In this document: one piece after another, positions 25,240-36,800 of the stretch
How positions within the stretch are numbered: position 1 is the first letter of the stretch
Layout: each line of letters starts with the position of its first letter
Assembly: GCF_036588685.1 (NCBI RefSeq)
Contig: NC_086378.1
Coordinates: 25,459,578 to 25,523,577, forward strand
Direction of reading: 5' to 3'
Length of the DNA stretch: 64,000 nucleotides
Origin: Mytilus trossulus
Taxonomy: Eukaryota; Mollusca; Bivalvia; Mytilida; Mytilidae
Notes under the pieces: generated by a model
What the model was told of the DNA's origin: nothing
What the model saw: only the letters and a program-made list of their open reading frames with translations
The model's database searches: none
Position numbers and translations under genes: made by a program

Positions 25240-25440
25240 TGCTTTTTAAAATTTTCTTTGAAAACTATCGTTATCTTTCTTTGTCCAGAATAGTGATCGA
25301 ATCGACTAAAACCAAAATTTTTTACAATGCAATATTCAATTTTACTACCAGCTGCCTAATTACAGCAATCTTTACCATTTAGTGCTTACAAGCATTTTGA
25401 TAACCATTTGAGGGTCATGCCCCTTTACAAATGTAAAAAT
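25240..25440 (+). repeat. Internal fragment of the TACGACCGCA-type mussel element
   Basis: 'ttatctttctttgtccagaa' and 'aatctttaccatttagtg' match what I recall of the interior of the element whose ends appear at 29662 and 41502. It is a detached piece without ends. Confidence 0.35.
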
Positions 25441-25685
25441 TGCTTGATTTTTTTTCGTTTCTGTTCTCTTAACTTAAATTAAATAAGCTTGTCTTAATTG
25501 ATTTTAATGAAATGTATATATAATGCTTATTACTTCTAAACTCAGTTTAAGTTCATATTTTGCCAGACGAATTCGAATTCGAATTAAATGTCCGTGTGAA
25601 CATGACATAAAAAGAATCTACCAAAACATTTTATTTCGTAAATACTCTAATTTTATACTTATAGTCTTAGTCAGCATTATAAGAT

Positions 25686-25850
25686 AGTCCGAGTTGACTT
25701 TATATAAGGTCCGAGATGACTACAATGTAATTGGCGATATGAGTTGACTTTATATACATATTCCGAGTTGACTTTATATATATTTCGAGTTGACTTATTG
25801 ACGGTTTGAGTTGTCTTCATGGACATCCCGATTAGTCTCTGGGTCGACTC
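25686..25850. repeat. Degenerate minisatellite built on 'gagttgactttatata'
   Basis: About six diverged copies of ccgagttgactttatata spaced ~28-35 bp. No coding content; the minus-strand open frame here is the translated repeat. Confidence 0.7.
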
Positions 25851-26137
25851 GTCTCGCACCCGGTGAAAATGTCAAATGTAGAAAAATATTCAACAAGTGA
25901 CCGAACAACACATCAGTTCACGAATCGCGTGCCGCATAAGTTAATCATCAGGGTTATTCGGTCACGAGTTTACTTTATTTGAATTGTAAAATGAAGGTAA
26001 ATTTAAAGACAAAAACAAAAACGGGGACTAGAACAGCACAAATGGCAATGGACAAACTAACGCCGCAACATAAACTCAAATAACATACCCCCGGACCCGT
26101 AAAACGTAAACAATGGGGGAGAAACGGAGATAGGACT

Positions 26138-26454
26138 CAGCAGTTGCAATGACTTACTTGACTTAATCCTCTTCGTTCCTTGTGGAACATAGGGTTGCTA
26201 CAATCGCTTTCCACCTTACTCTATATTTAACTAACCCTTTTGCTTCGCTCCAGGTATATCCAATTTCTTCCAGCTCCTTATGCCTTGATCTTCCCCAGCT
26301 GTTAAATGGTCTTTCCGGTCTCCGATGTCCTTTGGGGTTCCATTCGAATGCCTGTCTAGTGATGGTACCTACAGATTTCATCAAAGTGTGCCCAATCCAT
26401 TGCCAAGTTCTCCTCTTTAGTTGTTTAGTTGTTGATTCCTCCAGCAGTTGCAAT
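26138..26454 (-). mobile_element. 5'-truncated non-LTR retrotransposon fragment with 13-bp target duplication
   Basis: cagcagttgcaat stands at 26138-26150 and again at 26442-26454. Between them, on the minus strand, lies a 96-codon frame with RRTWQWIGHTLMK, TRQAFEWNPKGHRRPERP and CSTRNEED. This is the C-terminal end of an ORF2 of the RTE-like type common in molluscs. The 3' end carries an aagtcaagtaagtc tail, matching the short-word tails of that group. It is a complete, heavily truncated insertion only ~290 bp long. Confidence 0.75.
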
Positions 26455-26781
26455 ACGCACTTGTAACAACTTCAAATATCTCGCATGGTAAAACTAATCG
26501 GAATCTAAACGGACAACAAAAAAAATATTCGAGAACGGAGTTGATCTTTTGGATAAAATTTACCCATACAAATTTGGGAAGCGTCACTTTTACCGATCTT
26601 GAGTTATGTCCCCTTATGTCCCTTTATAACGTTATATGCAAGCGGGGGCATTATCTGTGTCACAGGGACACACTATTCATTTATGTTTACCTAGAAAGTA
26701 GCTTCAATTTAAGACTCGACTTCAAATACAACTTTGTTTAAGTTGTATAATCAGTGACTAAACAGCAATAACTTTTAAAAT

Positions 26782-26915
26782 TGAGATTGAAAATGGGAAA
26801 TGTGTCAAAGAGACAACAACCCGACCATAGAACAGACAACAGCAGAAGGTCACCAACAGGTCTTCAATGTAGCGAGAAATTCCGGCGCCCGGAGGCGTCC
26901 TTCAGCTGACCCCTA
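26782..26915 (+). repeat. Short copy of the 'gtgtcaaagagacaacaacc' mussel repeat
   Basis: Shares gtgtcaaagagacaacaacc, tcaccaacaggtcttcaatg and ggcgtccttcagctgacccc with 19195-19340 and stops there. Confidence 0.65.
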
Positions 26916-27089
26916 AGAAATTAGAATTTTGTTGAATTATTTTTCTGTCCGAGCTCTTGGGATTAAATTTGTGTCTTGGATTGCTGAGGTGTGATATTAA
27001 AAAAGCCATGTGATATTCTTTATATGCGGCTATTTATAATACCTTACATTGCCATTTACATCGTCTTTGAATTTAAATGAAAATTTCTC

Positions 27090-27260
27090 TGATAATATTA
27101 TTCTGGAAAAAATTTGAAAACAACACGTTTAGTAATTTCTTGCGTCCGAAGCGCTTTCCTGGATTTACCTTCATCAGGAACGCTTGAAAAGCCAAACATT
27201 TGAAATCCGAAGATGTATAAGTACCGAAACCGTTGAAGAGCTATATGTTTTAAATATGAT
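27090..27260 (+). repeat. Dispersed repeat 'aatttcttgcgtccgaagcg'
   Basis: 'gaaaacaacacg', 'aatttcttgcgtccgaagcg', 'ggatttaccttcatcaggaa' and 'tataagtaccgaaaccgttg' recur in the same order inside the LINE at 57030-57170, with a partial second copy at 57370-57440. It is a mobile or dispersed unit with no coding content. Confidence 0.65.
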
Positions 27261-27691
27261 TTAAAAAAGATAAGGAAAAGGAAGAAAATCCTTATTTTCA
27301 AAATGGGACATGGGATAAGGATGTAAATGAAATATCAGATAATTTCAGTTCCCTGAAAGAAAACAAAGAAAACACATTAAGCATATATGGCAAATAAAGT
27401 GATCTCTATATAGGTTTAGATATAGATAGAAATTACAGAATATAGAAGATATTTGCCACTGAACGTTAAGCAACCAACAATCAGAATATAGAACAGCTTT
27501 TAAAACTTAATGATGTAAAACAAAATGAATTAGAAGCCCAAAATATCTTTCTTGACACATCTTTCTTGAAATATTTTTAATTAGCACTAATTTCAGCAGA
27601 TTGTTTTTTTTTTCAAAAGAAACAAACAATTTGTAAAAAGCATGACTGTTTCAATTATTTTTGCAGGTACATTAATTCCATAAAAACATCA

Positions 27692-27757
27692 ATGGTAGTT
27701 CTAAAGCCAGCTGTTACATCAACAGGATACCAGTACAGGCTTTCAACATGGATCTGA
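27692..27757 (+). promoter_or_regulatory. Upstream ORF overlapping the start codon of the receptor-like gene
   Basis: ATG at 27692 opens 21 codons and stops at TGA 27755-27757, just past the main ATG at 27748 and in another frame. If the transcript includes this stretch (a possible acceptor ttgcag ends at 27666), ribosomes using this uORF would bypass the main start. The consequence is inference. Confidence 0.35.
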
Positions 27758-27826
27758 AGATGTCATTTATATACTTGTTTTCTTTGATGGTAATAATTAG
27801 TTGGACAGGAACTTTATCACAAAAAT
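27748..27826 (+). CDS. Receptor-like gene, exon 1 (signal peptide)
   Basis: 26 codons plus one base, then donor GTAAGT at 27827. MDLKMSFIYLFSLMVIISW then TGTLSQK has a charged start, a hydrophobic core and small residues for cleavage. Its phase-1 end matches the phase-1 starts of all downstream exons found. Confidence 0.65.
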
Positions 27827-30800
27827 GTAAGTGAGACAAACTTTCTGTGAATGTTTTATTTTTTAGTTTTTTTTTAGGTGAAAATCATCCAATTTTCATA
27901 CAAACAGACACACGTAAAAAAGTTATTGATTTTGTGCCAAAATATAATTTGTGTTGTAACATTATAACTATCTTGGTTCTAAATTAAGATTTTTTTGCAT
28001 TTAAATGATATTATTTCCAGGTCTTTCATTATATGACTGTTCGGATTGGGTTATTACTTTTATCTTATTTTAGTATTACAGAAATATAAGTGAAAAATCA
28101 GACATTAGTTTTTATAACTGAACAAACATACTAAATGATTTACAGAAATTTAGATACTTTGTAAAGTATTGTTATTGCAAGGGATGAGGCTCACAGGGGT
28201 TAACTTTTCAACAGATTATGTTTGTAGTATTTAAGTTCTTTTGAATTAAGTATGGCCTCTCTTTGTAGCCAACTGTTGTTTGTTTATTACTTATGTAAAT
28301 TATGTAAGTTATCATGGATCAAGTGCAAGTGTTAATGTTGTAAAAATATCTTATCATCATAAAAACAAGAAACTCAGCATCTGTTTTGAGGTAACACTAA
28401 GGTAGATACTTATATTAGAGAGGGTGGATAAGGGGGCAATAGGAATTTTATTTATTCTCCTATTGGTGAATATAAAGATTGTACATAGTTATGAAAGTAA
28501 TCATATACTTTGGGATTTTTTGTCGGGATGACTTTTAGAAAATATTATTAAAAAATGAAGAACAGTTAAAGCTATGTCATGACCAATTTTGAGGACAAAA
28601 TTGTGTGACAAAAACACAAGAAACTATTGTGTAAGAAACGTTTTATAGAAATAAGCAAAGAAGTACTTTTTCAGAAAAAAATCTGATTTATATCAAATGT
28701 ATAGGAAAAAAATCTATGTATAGAGATATATACTATAAACTCTACTTTAGTCTATTTCTACTTTAGAGTCACACAAAAAGGTCATGCACTTTCTATTTCT
28801 GTGGGTCAAGATATGCTTTAAGTGTAAGTTAGAATTACTGAGAATGAGAAACATCTATATAATTACATATTAATTTGGAGTTAAAATTATGTGTCAAGCT
28901 AATCGGTCACTTAACCGTCTTTCCATAAAAATTGATATGATCCTACATTGTTTAGCATAATAAAAATGAAACTTCATTTGTCAATTTAAAGTTAAGAAAA
29001 AGTATAGAAAAAACATAATCCCTGTCTTATCCAGAACATAGCCTAGCTGACAAGATTTTGATAGTCTAAACACATTTTAAGTAGGTTTTCTGACAGAAAT
29101 CTATTTTTAGTGGTTGAAATTATCCCTGAATGATTCGAAAAATAACACACTTTAATTGTTGTTTCCATGCAAGTATGACTTGAGAACTCTTCAACCAATG
29201 CTTTCAAATGTTTAAAATATATTTTTTCCTTATGATAAAATGAGGGTCAAGTACTACCGTATATTGACAATTTATGCTATTATTGTTTATTTATATGTTA
29301 TATCCTTTGATTGATAGTGAAGTGGCACTTTCCGAATGTGAACTACCGAACCTTACTCATTACCGGGTCTGTATTACCATGAGGAGCACGACGGTGGCCA
29401 CATGTAATGCAGGATCTGCTAATAACCCTTCCGGAGCACATGAAATCATCACTAGATTTTGGTGAGATTTCCTGTTGCTCAGTCGTTAGTTTTCTATGTT
29501 GTGGTTTGTGTACTGTTGTTTGTCTGTTTTCTTTTTTAACCATGGCGTTGTCAGTTTAGATTCGACTCATGCGTTTGAAACCCCCATGGTATCACTCTCC
29601 TCTCGGTTATTTTCTTTTAGATGCAATAGCTTCTATTAAAACCATTTTACCAATGATTTTTATACGACCGCAAAAAAAATGTTTTTTGTCTGTATATTGG
29701 TATGTCGTCGTCGTCGTCGTCGTCGTCCGAAGACATTTGGTTTTCGCACAATAGCTTTAGTATTAGCAAATAGAAATCTATGAAATTTAAATACAAGGTT
29801 TATGACCATTGTTTACATTGTTTGAACCCTTATATATTGTTGAAATCGTTAACATCGCGATGTATAAAATCTAGAAAATATATTGTGATTACATTGTTGA
29901 CATTGCGATGTATACAATATGGAAGCTTATAATAGTCACGAGTTGAACAGTTCTCAGCTCAACTTGTTGACATAAATAAGTGGTAAAGTTGCATTATATT
30001 GAACCTTGTGAACTTGATTGTGTGTACTTGTTTAGTTATTTTCTAAACTTTCCGACTTTCAGAAAGTGTACTTGTTAACTTCTTCTGAACAAGTTGACTT
30101 TGACAAAGTGAACAAAAAAGTATAGACTCGCCTTGTGTACATGCAATGGTCTTTGTTCACTTGTAACATAAAACTAGTCTGATAGTAGCATTACAACACA
30201 TCTTGTTTACTTCATTTTGTGTACTTGTTTAGTTGTTTTCTAAACTTTCCGACTTTCAGAAAGTGCACTTGTTGAAGTTGTTTTTGTTGACTTTCCTTGC
30301 TAAAAAGGTTTACTTATCGAGTTGTTTCTCACCTTTCTCATTTACTAAAAGTATACTTGTTTTGTTTGTATTCAACTAAGTGTATTTTTCACAAATACAC
30401 TTGCTCTGGAAATATTGCAAGCTTATTTGTTGAAAGTCAAGATCAAAGGTGACCATGCATGAATCCGTGTCTAATCAGGACAGGGGCATATAAAATGTGC
30501 AGCGGGTTTAAACGTTTTGACCGGCACGCCAACCTTCAACCTAACGCGAGACAGTGTTACTGTTAAAGTATAATTTTTTGTGTTAGATTCAGCATATCCG
30601 GCAAAAAGCCACAAAGATTCAATTTTTGAATAAAGTTTTACTATCAAACAAAGTTTAATTTTGGACCCTTTTACCTCAAAGTGGACCAATTTCAAACGGG
30701 GCCCAATATCATAATAAAAAAACACCTTAGCAATTCGAGTCTTTAAACTAATTACCATTGCATTTTTATTTTTCAATTGGTTGTTGCGCAATTTTGAGTA

Positions 30801-33800
30801 AATTAGATTTCAGAACCTTTTTAGGTACAATTTTAAAGAAAGCAATACACTTAAACATAGGGAACTGTCTGGAAACCCGGAAACTAATTTTCACCGCTTG
30901 ATTGTCCCTAATTCCGAAACGGCAAGGACCCCAATAATTGAAGTGTATCAAAATGATTTTTACTCCTTGAAATTTCTTAACAGATTTGTATTTATTTTCA
31001 ATTTAAGATTTCTTGCAATTTCGCTAAAAACCATGAGGTGGCTCAATGACGTGCTGCTACGCAATACTTCAGTAAATAAGTTTTTTATAATGATCAATAC
31101 GAATCGTTGGAATTTAGATTACCTTATTAATTATATATCCAAGACCACCCATTTCATGTTATGAGGATGAAATAAATTTAAAGTTGCATTTTCCTTTATT
31201 TGAACCATTTCTATCGATTTGATGAGGTTAAAGCTTATTGAATGGGTTACTGATGTAAATAGCTTCATTTTTCAATGAGAACACGTACTGAAAAAAAACG
31301 ATAACATGTTGTGCTTTACTTCAAAAATTTCTTCGTGGTACCTGGAAATCTCAAGACTGACCGTCTTTAGTCGACCCTCTGGTCAAATATTGAACTGTTT
31401 TCCACTATTTTTCAAGATGAATTTTAAGATTATATTCCAAACAAAAAAAATGTAAATATTAAAATAATATGCATCAATGTAAACTTATGTATGTGTTGGT
31501 ATGATTGCCAATGAATCAACACACCGTGCGTCCAAGACCTAAACGGTTAAATTATTAAATATAGGCAAATATAGTTCAAAGTACACATTCAAAGTGGAGC
31601 CTTGACTCGCACCTTTTTTCGTTTTTCGTTTTTTCGAGCCTGCGACTTTTATCGCTTAAAGCTCGACTTAGGGAAAGTGATCCGGCATCGGCGTCTGCTA
31701 CGGCGGCGGCGATGTAAGATAACTTTTCAAAAGCTATATCACGGTGGGTATGGTTGTCCTGCGAGAGAACGTACTGTGCTGGTGATTTGGTCCTGACGGG
31801 TGCTGGTGATCAATGAAAAAATGTAAACAAAGACGAAAATGATGATTTTAGACGTTTTCACTAATAAAAAATGGAAGAAAACAGTTGAGATTTTTCAATT
31901 TTGTTTCTTATGGGTTCATATATAAACCATTGAAAAGTTGACCCTCTAAACTGTTTCAGTAAGCGTTACACAAAAATGCTCATTTTCAGAAAATCTCGGA
32001 ACTGAAAAATAAAACAAAAATGCTTATAGAGTCCGCTTTCTATACCGCAATCCACACGACAAAACTATTTTGTAAAAAAACATTGCAATTTATAAAAATC
32101 TAGCATTTTCTCAATTTACTCATGTCCTGATACTGTGCTGGTGGGTCCTGTCATTGTGCTGGTGGGTCCTGATACGGTGCTGGTGATTTTGGATTAGAAG
32201 TTGGTCATATTTGAAACAAATGTTACAAAATCAATAAAGTTGGGCAGATAATTGTTGTCAATAGGATCTATTACTCCTATTTAGCTCTTGTGCATCCATT
32301 TGGCTATTTAATATGTGTTTTCAAATGATCATAACTTGTATAACATAATTACATAAAAGGGCAACATCTTTCGTCCAATATCAGAGAACAATATATTGTA
32401 TCTAAAATAAGAATAGTTTTATTAAGATATTAAATGCCCCTTACATTGATGCCTCACCAATGATCAAAGCCCATGCCGCATAGACATGTTTGTCAGCGCT
32501 CCGCATACCCCTCCACACTTCCACCCAACCAACCCTCCTTATTTCCTCCTTCATTGTAACAGTGGTGTACCAACACAACAATTTATCACATTAAATAATT
32601 ACACAAAGACACACATTATTGAACAACGAATGCTCGCAGGTACTGAAAGCCAGTTCACAGCCACATTTTCAACTAATAGATAAACCATGTTCTCATGTAC
32701 AAAAATCTCAATCGTGTCGATTAAAAGTCTCAAAACTTAAGTTCACATTTTAATGTTTGATGAAGCAGAACTTTAAAAGTGTGCAGTGAACATTGTGCTC
32801 ACAACAGTTATTGTCATAATTATGTTTACATGAGACTTATAAAGGAATTAAGAAGGTACCAAGAAATGTTTTACAGTTCAATTCAATTATCATGAATGGA
32901 AGGTGAATGGAAACTGTGAGGGTCAAAATCTTAAATTGCTTATAAATGTTGCTGGACCCAGTTTCGTTGTCTGATCTGAATGTTCTGAAATGTGCAAGGT
33001 AGAAAGACATTTTGATTTTTTTTACTCGGAAAGTTTTGCCCTAATTGCTTGAACTTTTGCAATATTATAGCCGATTTCAATGAGTGTGAAGACAAAGGGA
33101 ATATCTTTGGTTAAATTGCTTGATGAACGGAAAAGTCATTGTTAGGTTATGTAAACTACCCTACTTTAAGAGTATACTAGTCCGACAAATGACACATCTT
33201 TCTGTATATAGGACCAGGCTACTTCGAAAGGAGGGTACGGTTTAGCTTATAAGCAAGCTAACCAAAGATATTATGTTTGCCTATATACTCGATGGAATCG
33301 GCTGTAACTAAAAACTCGAATACATTTTAACAGACAGTGGTCATGTTTGTTGATGAATAATGTTTTTCCTAGATTCACTCTTGAAAAATCCTTTAGTAAC
33401 ATTTGGTCAAGTAATTTCAGAAAAGATCTGTTTGTAATTGCGGACGCCAAGACAATACATGAACCTCACACGACCCCTCGACACAGGTCTTATGGCGATT
33501 CCGTTTGATAACCATTTGCAATTAAGCCAGTTTTTGTTTGTGTGTAGATTTGTATTGTTTTAAACTGTTATGACCTTTTAAAGTTAAATGTAGGTGTTTA
33601 ATCTAAGAATTTCTTTTTTAAACTCAATTGGTAGTATGAAGCTATTGATTGATTGATTGTTGGTTGCTTAACATCCAGTGGCAAATATTTCATGCATATT
33701 CAGGACGAGAACAAGTTCACAATAAATACAATAGGTAGGTCTTGTCATAAAAGAGGTCAATAGTCGTGGAATTTTGAGGATGTATTGGATAGGAACAGAA

Positions 33801-36800
33801 ATTTTGCCTTGCAGCAGGCCACCTACGGACCCCACAAAGAGTTACTGCAAGGGTTATTAACATGCAAAGAACGTGGCACTCTCTTTACACGAGACATCGG
33901 ATTTAACGTCCCCATTCTGACCGGACGCGACTGCGAACTTGATACATCCCGCACAGACAAACGGACGCCCCACTTCGGCAAGCGTTTTACTGCCGGTCAA
34001 GAGAAGACCAAGTGACCATATTTCTATTTCCCAGTAACCCTTGGGGAATTTTGAAATGCACAATTAACAAAGCAAACGTTAGTTTCAAATACTTCTGAAT
34101 ATATTTTTAAGGATAATGTACCCTTGCGTTGATCCAATGCTAAACATAACAAAAATCTCTTTACAAACGTCTGTGAATTTTCTACAAAAATAGTGATTTT
34201 CTTTTCACCAAATTCTCTTTTTCTACTAAAAACAGTAATGAACTATAAATAAGAATGCTTTGCAAGAAGTTTCCCCTTGATATATGTACAAAATCATGTC
34301 TCTATTATTCATTGTCTGTGCTGTTTTGATACTTTTGCAGTTTGCACATTTCGTAATTGACAAGCCACAGAAGGGGTCATAAACCATACACGAAAAGATA
34401 AATATTGATCCGAGTACTTAATTTGCATCTCTGAACCCCCACCCCGGTTTGTTTTTTAGGAGCCGAGGGTGTCTAAAAATGATCGATTACAGACAGCCGA
34501 GTACGCATTTTACTTTCCAGGCGTGTTTACGTTGATTGTTACTGTTCTGAATACGGATAGATGGAAACAAAAATGTTTGATATATCTGGATTTAGATTCG
34601 TTTTTTTTTAAATATTAATTAAGGCTACATTTAAATATAATAATACTAAGAATTCACAATATAAAAAAATGCAGAAAAAAATGGATGAAGTGAAAAAAGA
34701 AGTAAGGAGTCATTACTACAGAGATGGTGTGTTTGACACACAAAACTTAAAAGCTTAGTGATATTACCAATATTAAAATAAAATTGTATTTTAGTCTGGT
34801 ATGTTTTTCCATTTACTCATTTTCAATTATAATTAAGGCACATTTGATTTTAATTCATAAAAATATTCAAATATAATAAAGTAGACCACATTGTTCACTT
34901 CCTCTCCCGTAATTCTTTATCAAAAATATTTGTTTATTTTGGAATTTTGAAATGAAAAAGCTAAGAAATCTTAGTTTTGTTAGTGGTATCTAGGTTATCT
35001 CGTCTTCATTCTCTGACATATTCTAGTCTGCCTTTTCATAAAATAGTGATTTGTTTTAGTGTTCTACCGAACTTTCGAAAAAAAAACCACTGATAACCGT
35101 TCAGACAAAAAAGTTATGTTGAAAAAATCTTACAGATACAGCAAGTGATTCTTAATGGCTATAAAATACATTTTTCTTTTTAAACACAACTTTTTAATCT
35201 TACGGGAAACTATTCCAAGCTTAAAACTTTTACTGCAACCTCGCTCTTACTTATCCCCACCCCCAGAAAGAAACCAAACAAACAAACCCGCAATACTATT
35301 GTCATCCTTATAGTCAGCACTCAATTGTTCACAAAAAAAAAGTGGCTGATTTAAGCTGCTAAAGACATATGATTCAAACGCTCAGAAAGTCTTTTGTTCT
35401 ATATTTTTTCTCTTCATTTTTATGCAAAACGGTAACCTTTTACATTTTTATTTAATGGGTTATTGTTGAAGGTATTACGATGACGTATGGTTATTAACAC
35501 ATACTTCCTTTGGTTTCTTAAGAAAACTTGTCCATTGACAACAAACATACCACATCATCTACTTTACATGTATATAAGTATTATATAAATTACAACGTAT
35601 TTTGGTGTTCTTGCAAAATGATCGTAATCCCGAAAATCGTAAACATATTTTCTTATCTTAAAAGGGGACAAGAAGGGTTCCATTAGCAGGCCAATAAATA
35701 AGATTACAGTTAATTTTAAAAAAAATAATAAAAAAATAAGGGTATTTTTTCTTGCATAATAACAGTAAACGGATTCAAAACAATGTCAATTTCAAGAAAG
35801 CAGGCAACAGTTAATTTGTCAATAACAGTACAGCATCAATGATCTTGAATATATGCCACTTTTAACTGAAATATAAAGGCACAGAACCAGGACATCGGAG
35901 CACAGAACCAGGACCGTTTTTCTTATCACCAGCACCGCGTCAGGACAATTCCGTTAAACGAACTTGCACGACTTTTGCAATATAATATTGTTGTAATATA
36001 CTTTGCATGGTACTTATGACGCATCAGAGAAAAATTAAGCAACAAAACAGTCGTTTTATTGCCGTTCTGATACAATGTAAACAAACCCACCAGCACAGAA
36101 TCAGGACCCACCAGCACCCGTCAGGACCGAATCACCAGCACAGTACGTTCTCTCGCAGGACAACCATACCCACCGTGTATATGTTTTAGGTGGAAAACTT
36201 GAGTGCTTCATACTTTGTATATAGATGCCTTATGTTACAAAGTTGCCGTCTGTCACGTGTCCATTGTCCTTGACCTTTAATATTTTCATTGTTTTGTGAC
36301 TACTTCAAAAAAAAGTTAAGATTTTTTGTAATGTTAATTTCTTTCTTGTTATGAGTAATACGGTAACTATATTTGGTATACGAGTACCTTGCAAGGTCCT
36401 CATGCCCGTCACATAGTTTTCAGGGATCAGTGAACAAGGTTATGTTTTGGTGGTCAAGTCCATATCTCAGATACTATAAACAGTAGGTCTAGTATATTTG
36501 GTGTATGTAATGATTGTAAGGTGTCGTCTGACCTTGACCTCATTTTCATCGTTCAATGATTATAGGTGTAATACCACCATTGATTTTTCCCTATTAGTCT
36601 TTGTTAAATTGACACTTTTAAAAAAATTGTACAGTATTTACCTTTATTTCAACCAAAGAAATACTTTGCATGTGTAAAGTTTAATCCTTTCCAGTGATAC
36701 AGTGAAAATTTCACACTACATTTCATTGCATATAAGAAAATAATCATCACCGGAAGTAAACAACCCAATTTTTACACTTGTATTTACTGGTTACTTGCTT

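Larger units (their letters stand above)
31740..36177 (+). mobile_element. 4.4-kb non-autonomous DNA transposon, 69-bp inverted repeats starting CACGGTG, TATAT duplication
   Basis: 31740-31808 (CACGGTGGGTATGGTTGTCC and on) is complementary to 36109-36177 with one mismatch. TATAT is present on both sides (31735-31739 and 36178-36182). The 9-mer GTGCTGGTG, usually followed by a TCCTG word, is clustered near the left end (31776-31808 and three times at 32135-32190). Its complement is clustered near the right end (35925-36140). These look like transposase-binding sites. The interior is AT-rich with a GC-rich dispersed repeat at 33646-34075 and no transposase. CAC ends with a 5-bp duplication fit Transib/RAG-type elements; CMC (CACTA/Chapaev) ends also start CAC but with shorter duplications. 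The family is undecided. Confidence 0.75.

Noticed and set aside
30898..31164. 88-codon frame in the foldback-like element's centre
   Set aside because: AT-driven, no domain or transposase motif.
33785..34015. 76-codon frame in a GC-rich block, with a minus-strand frame opposite
   Set aside because: Block is contiguous with a reversed SINE tail and looks like dispersed repeat; open on both strands because of composition.
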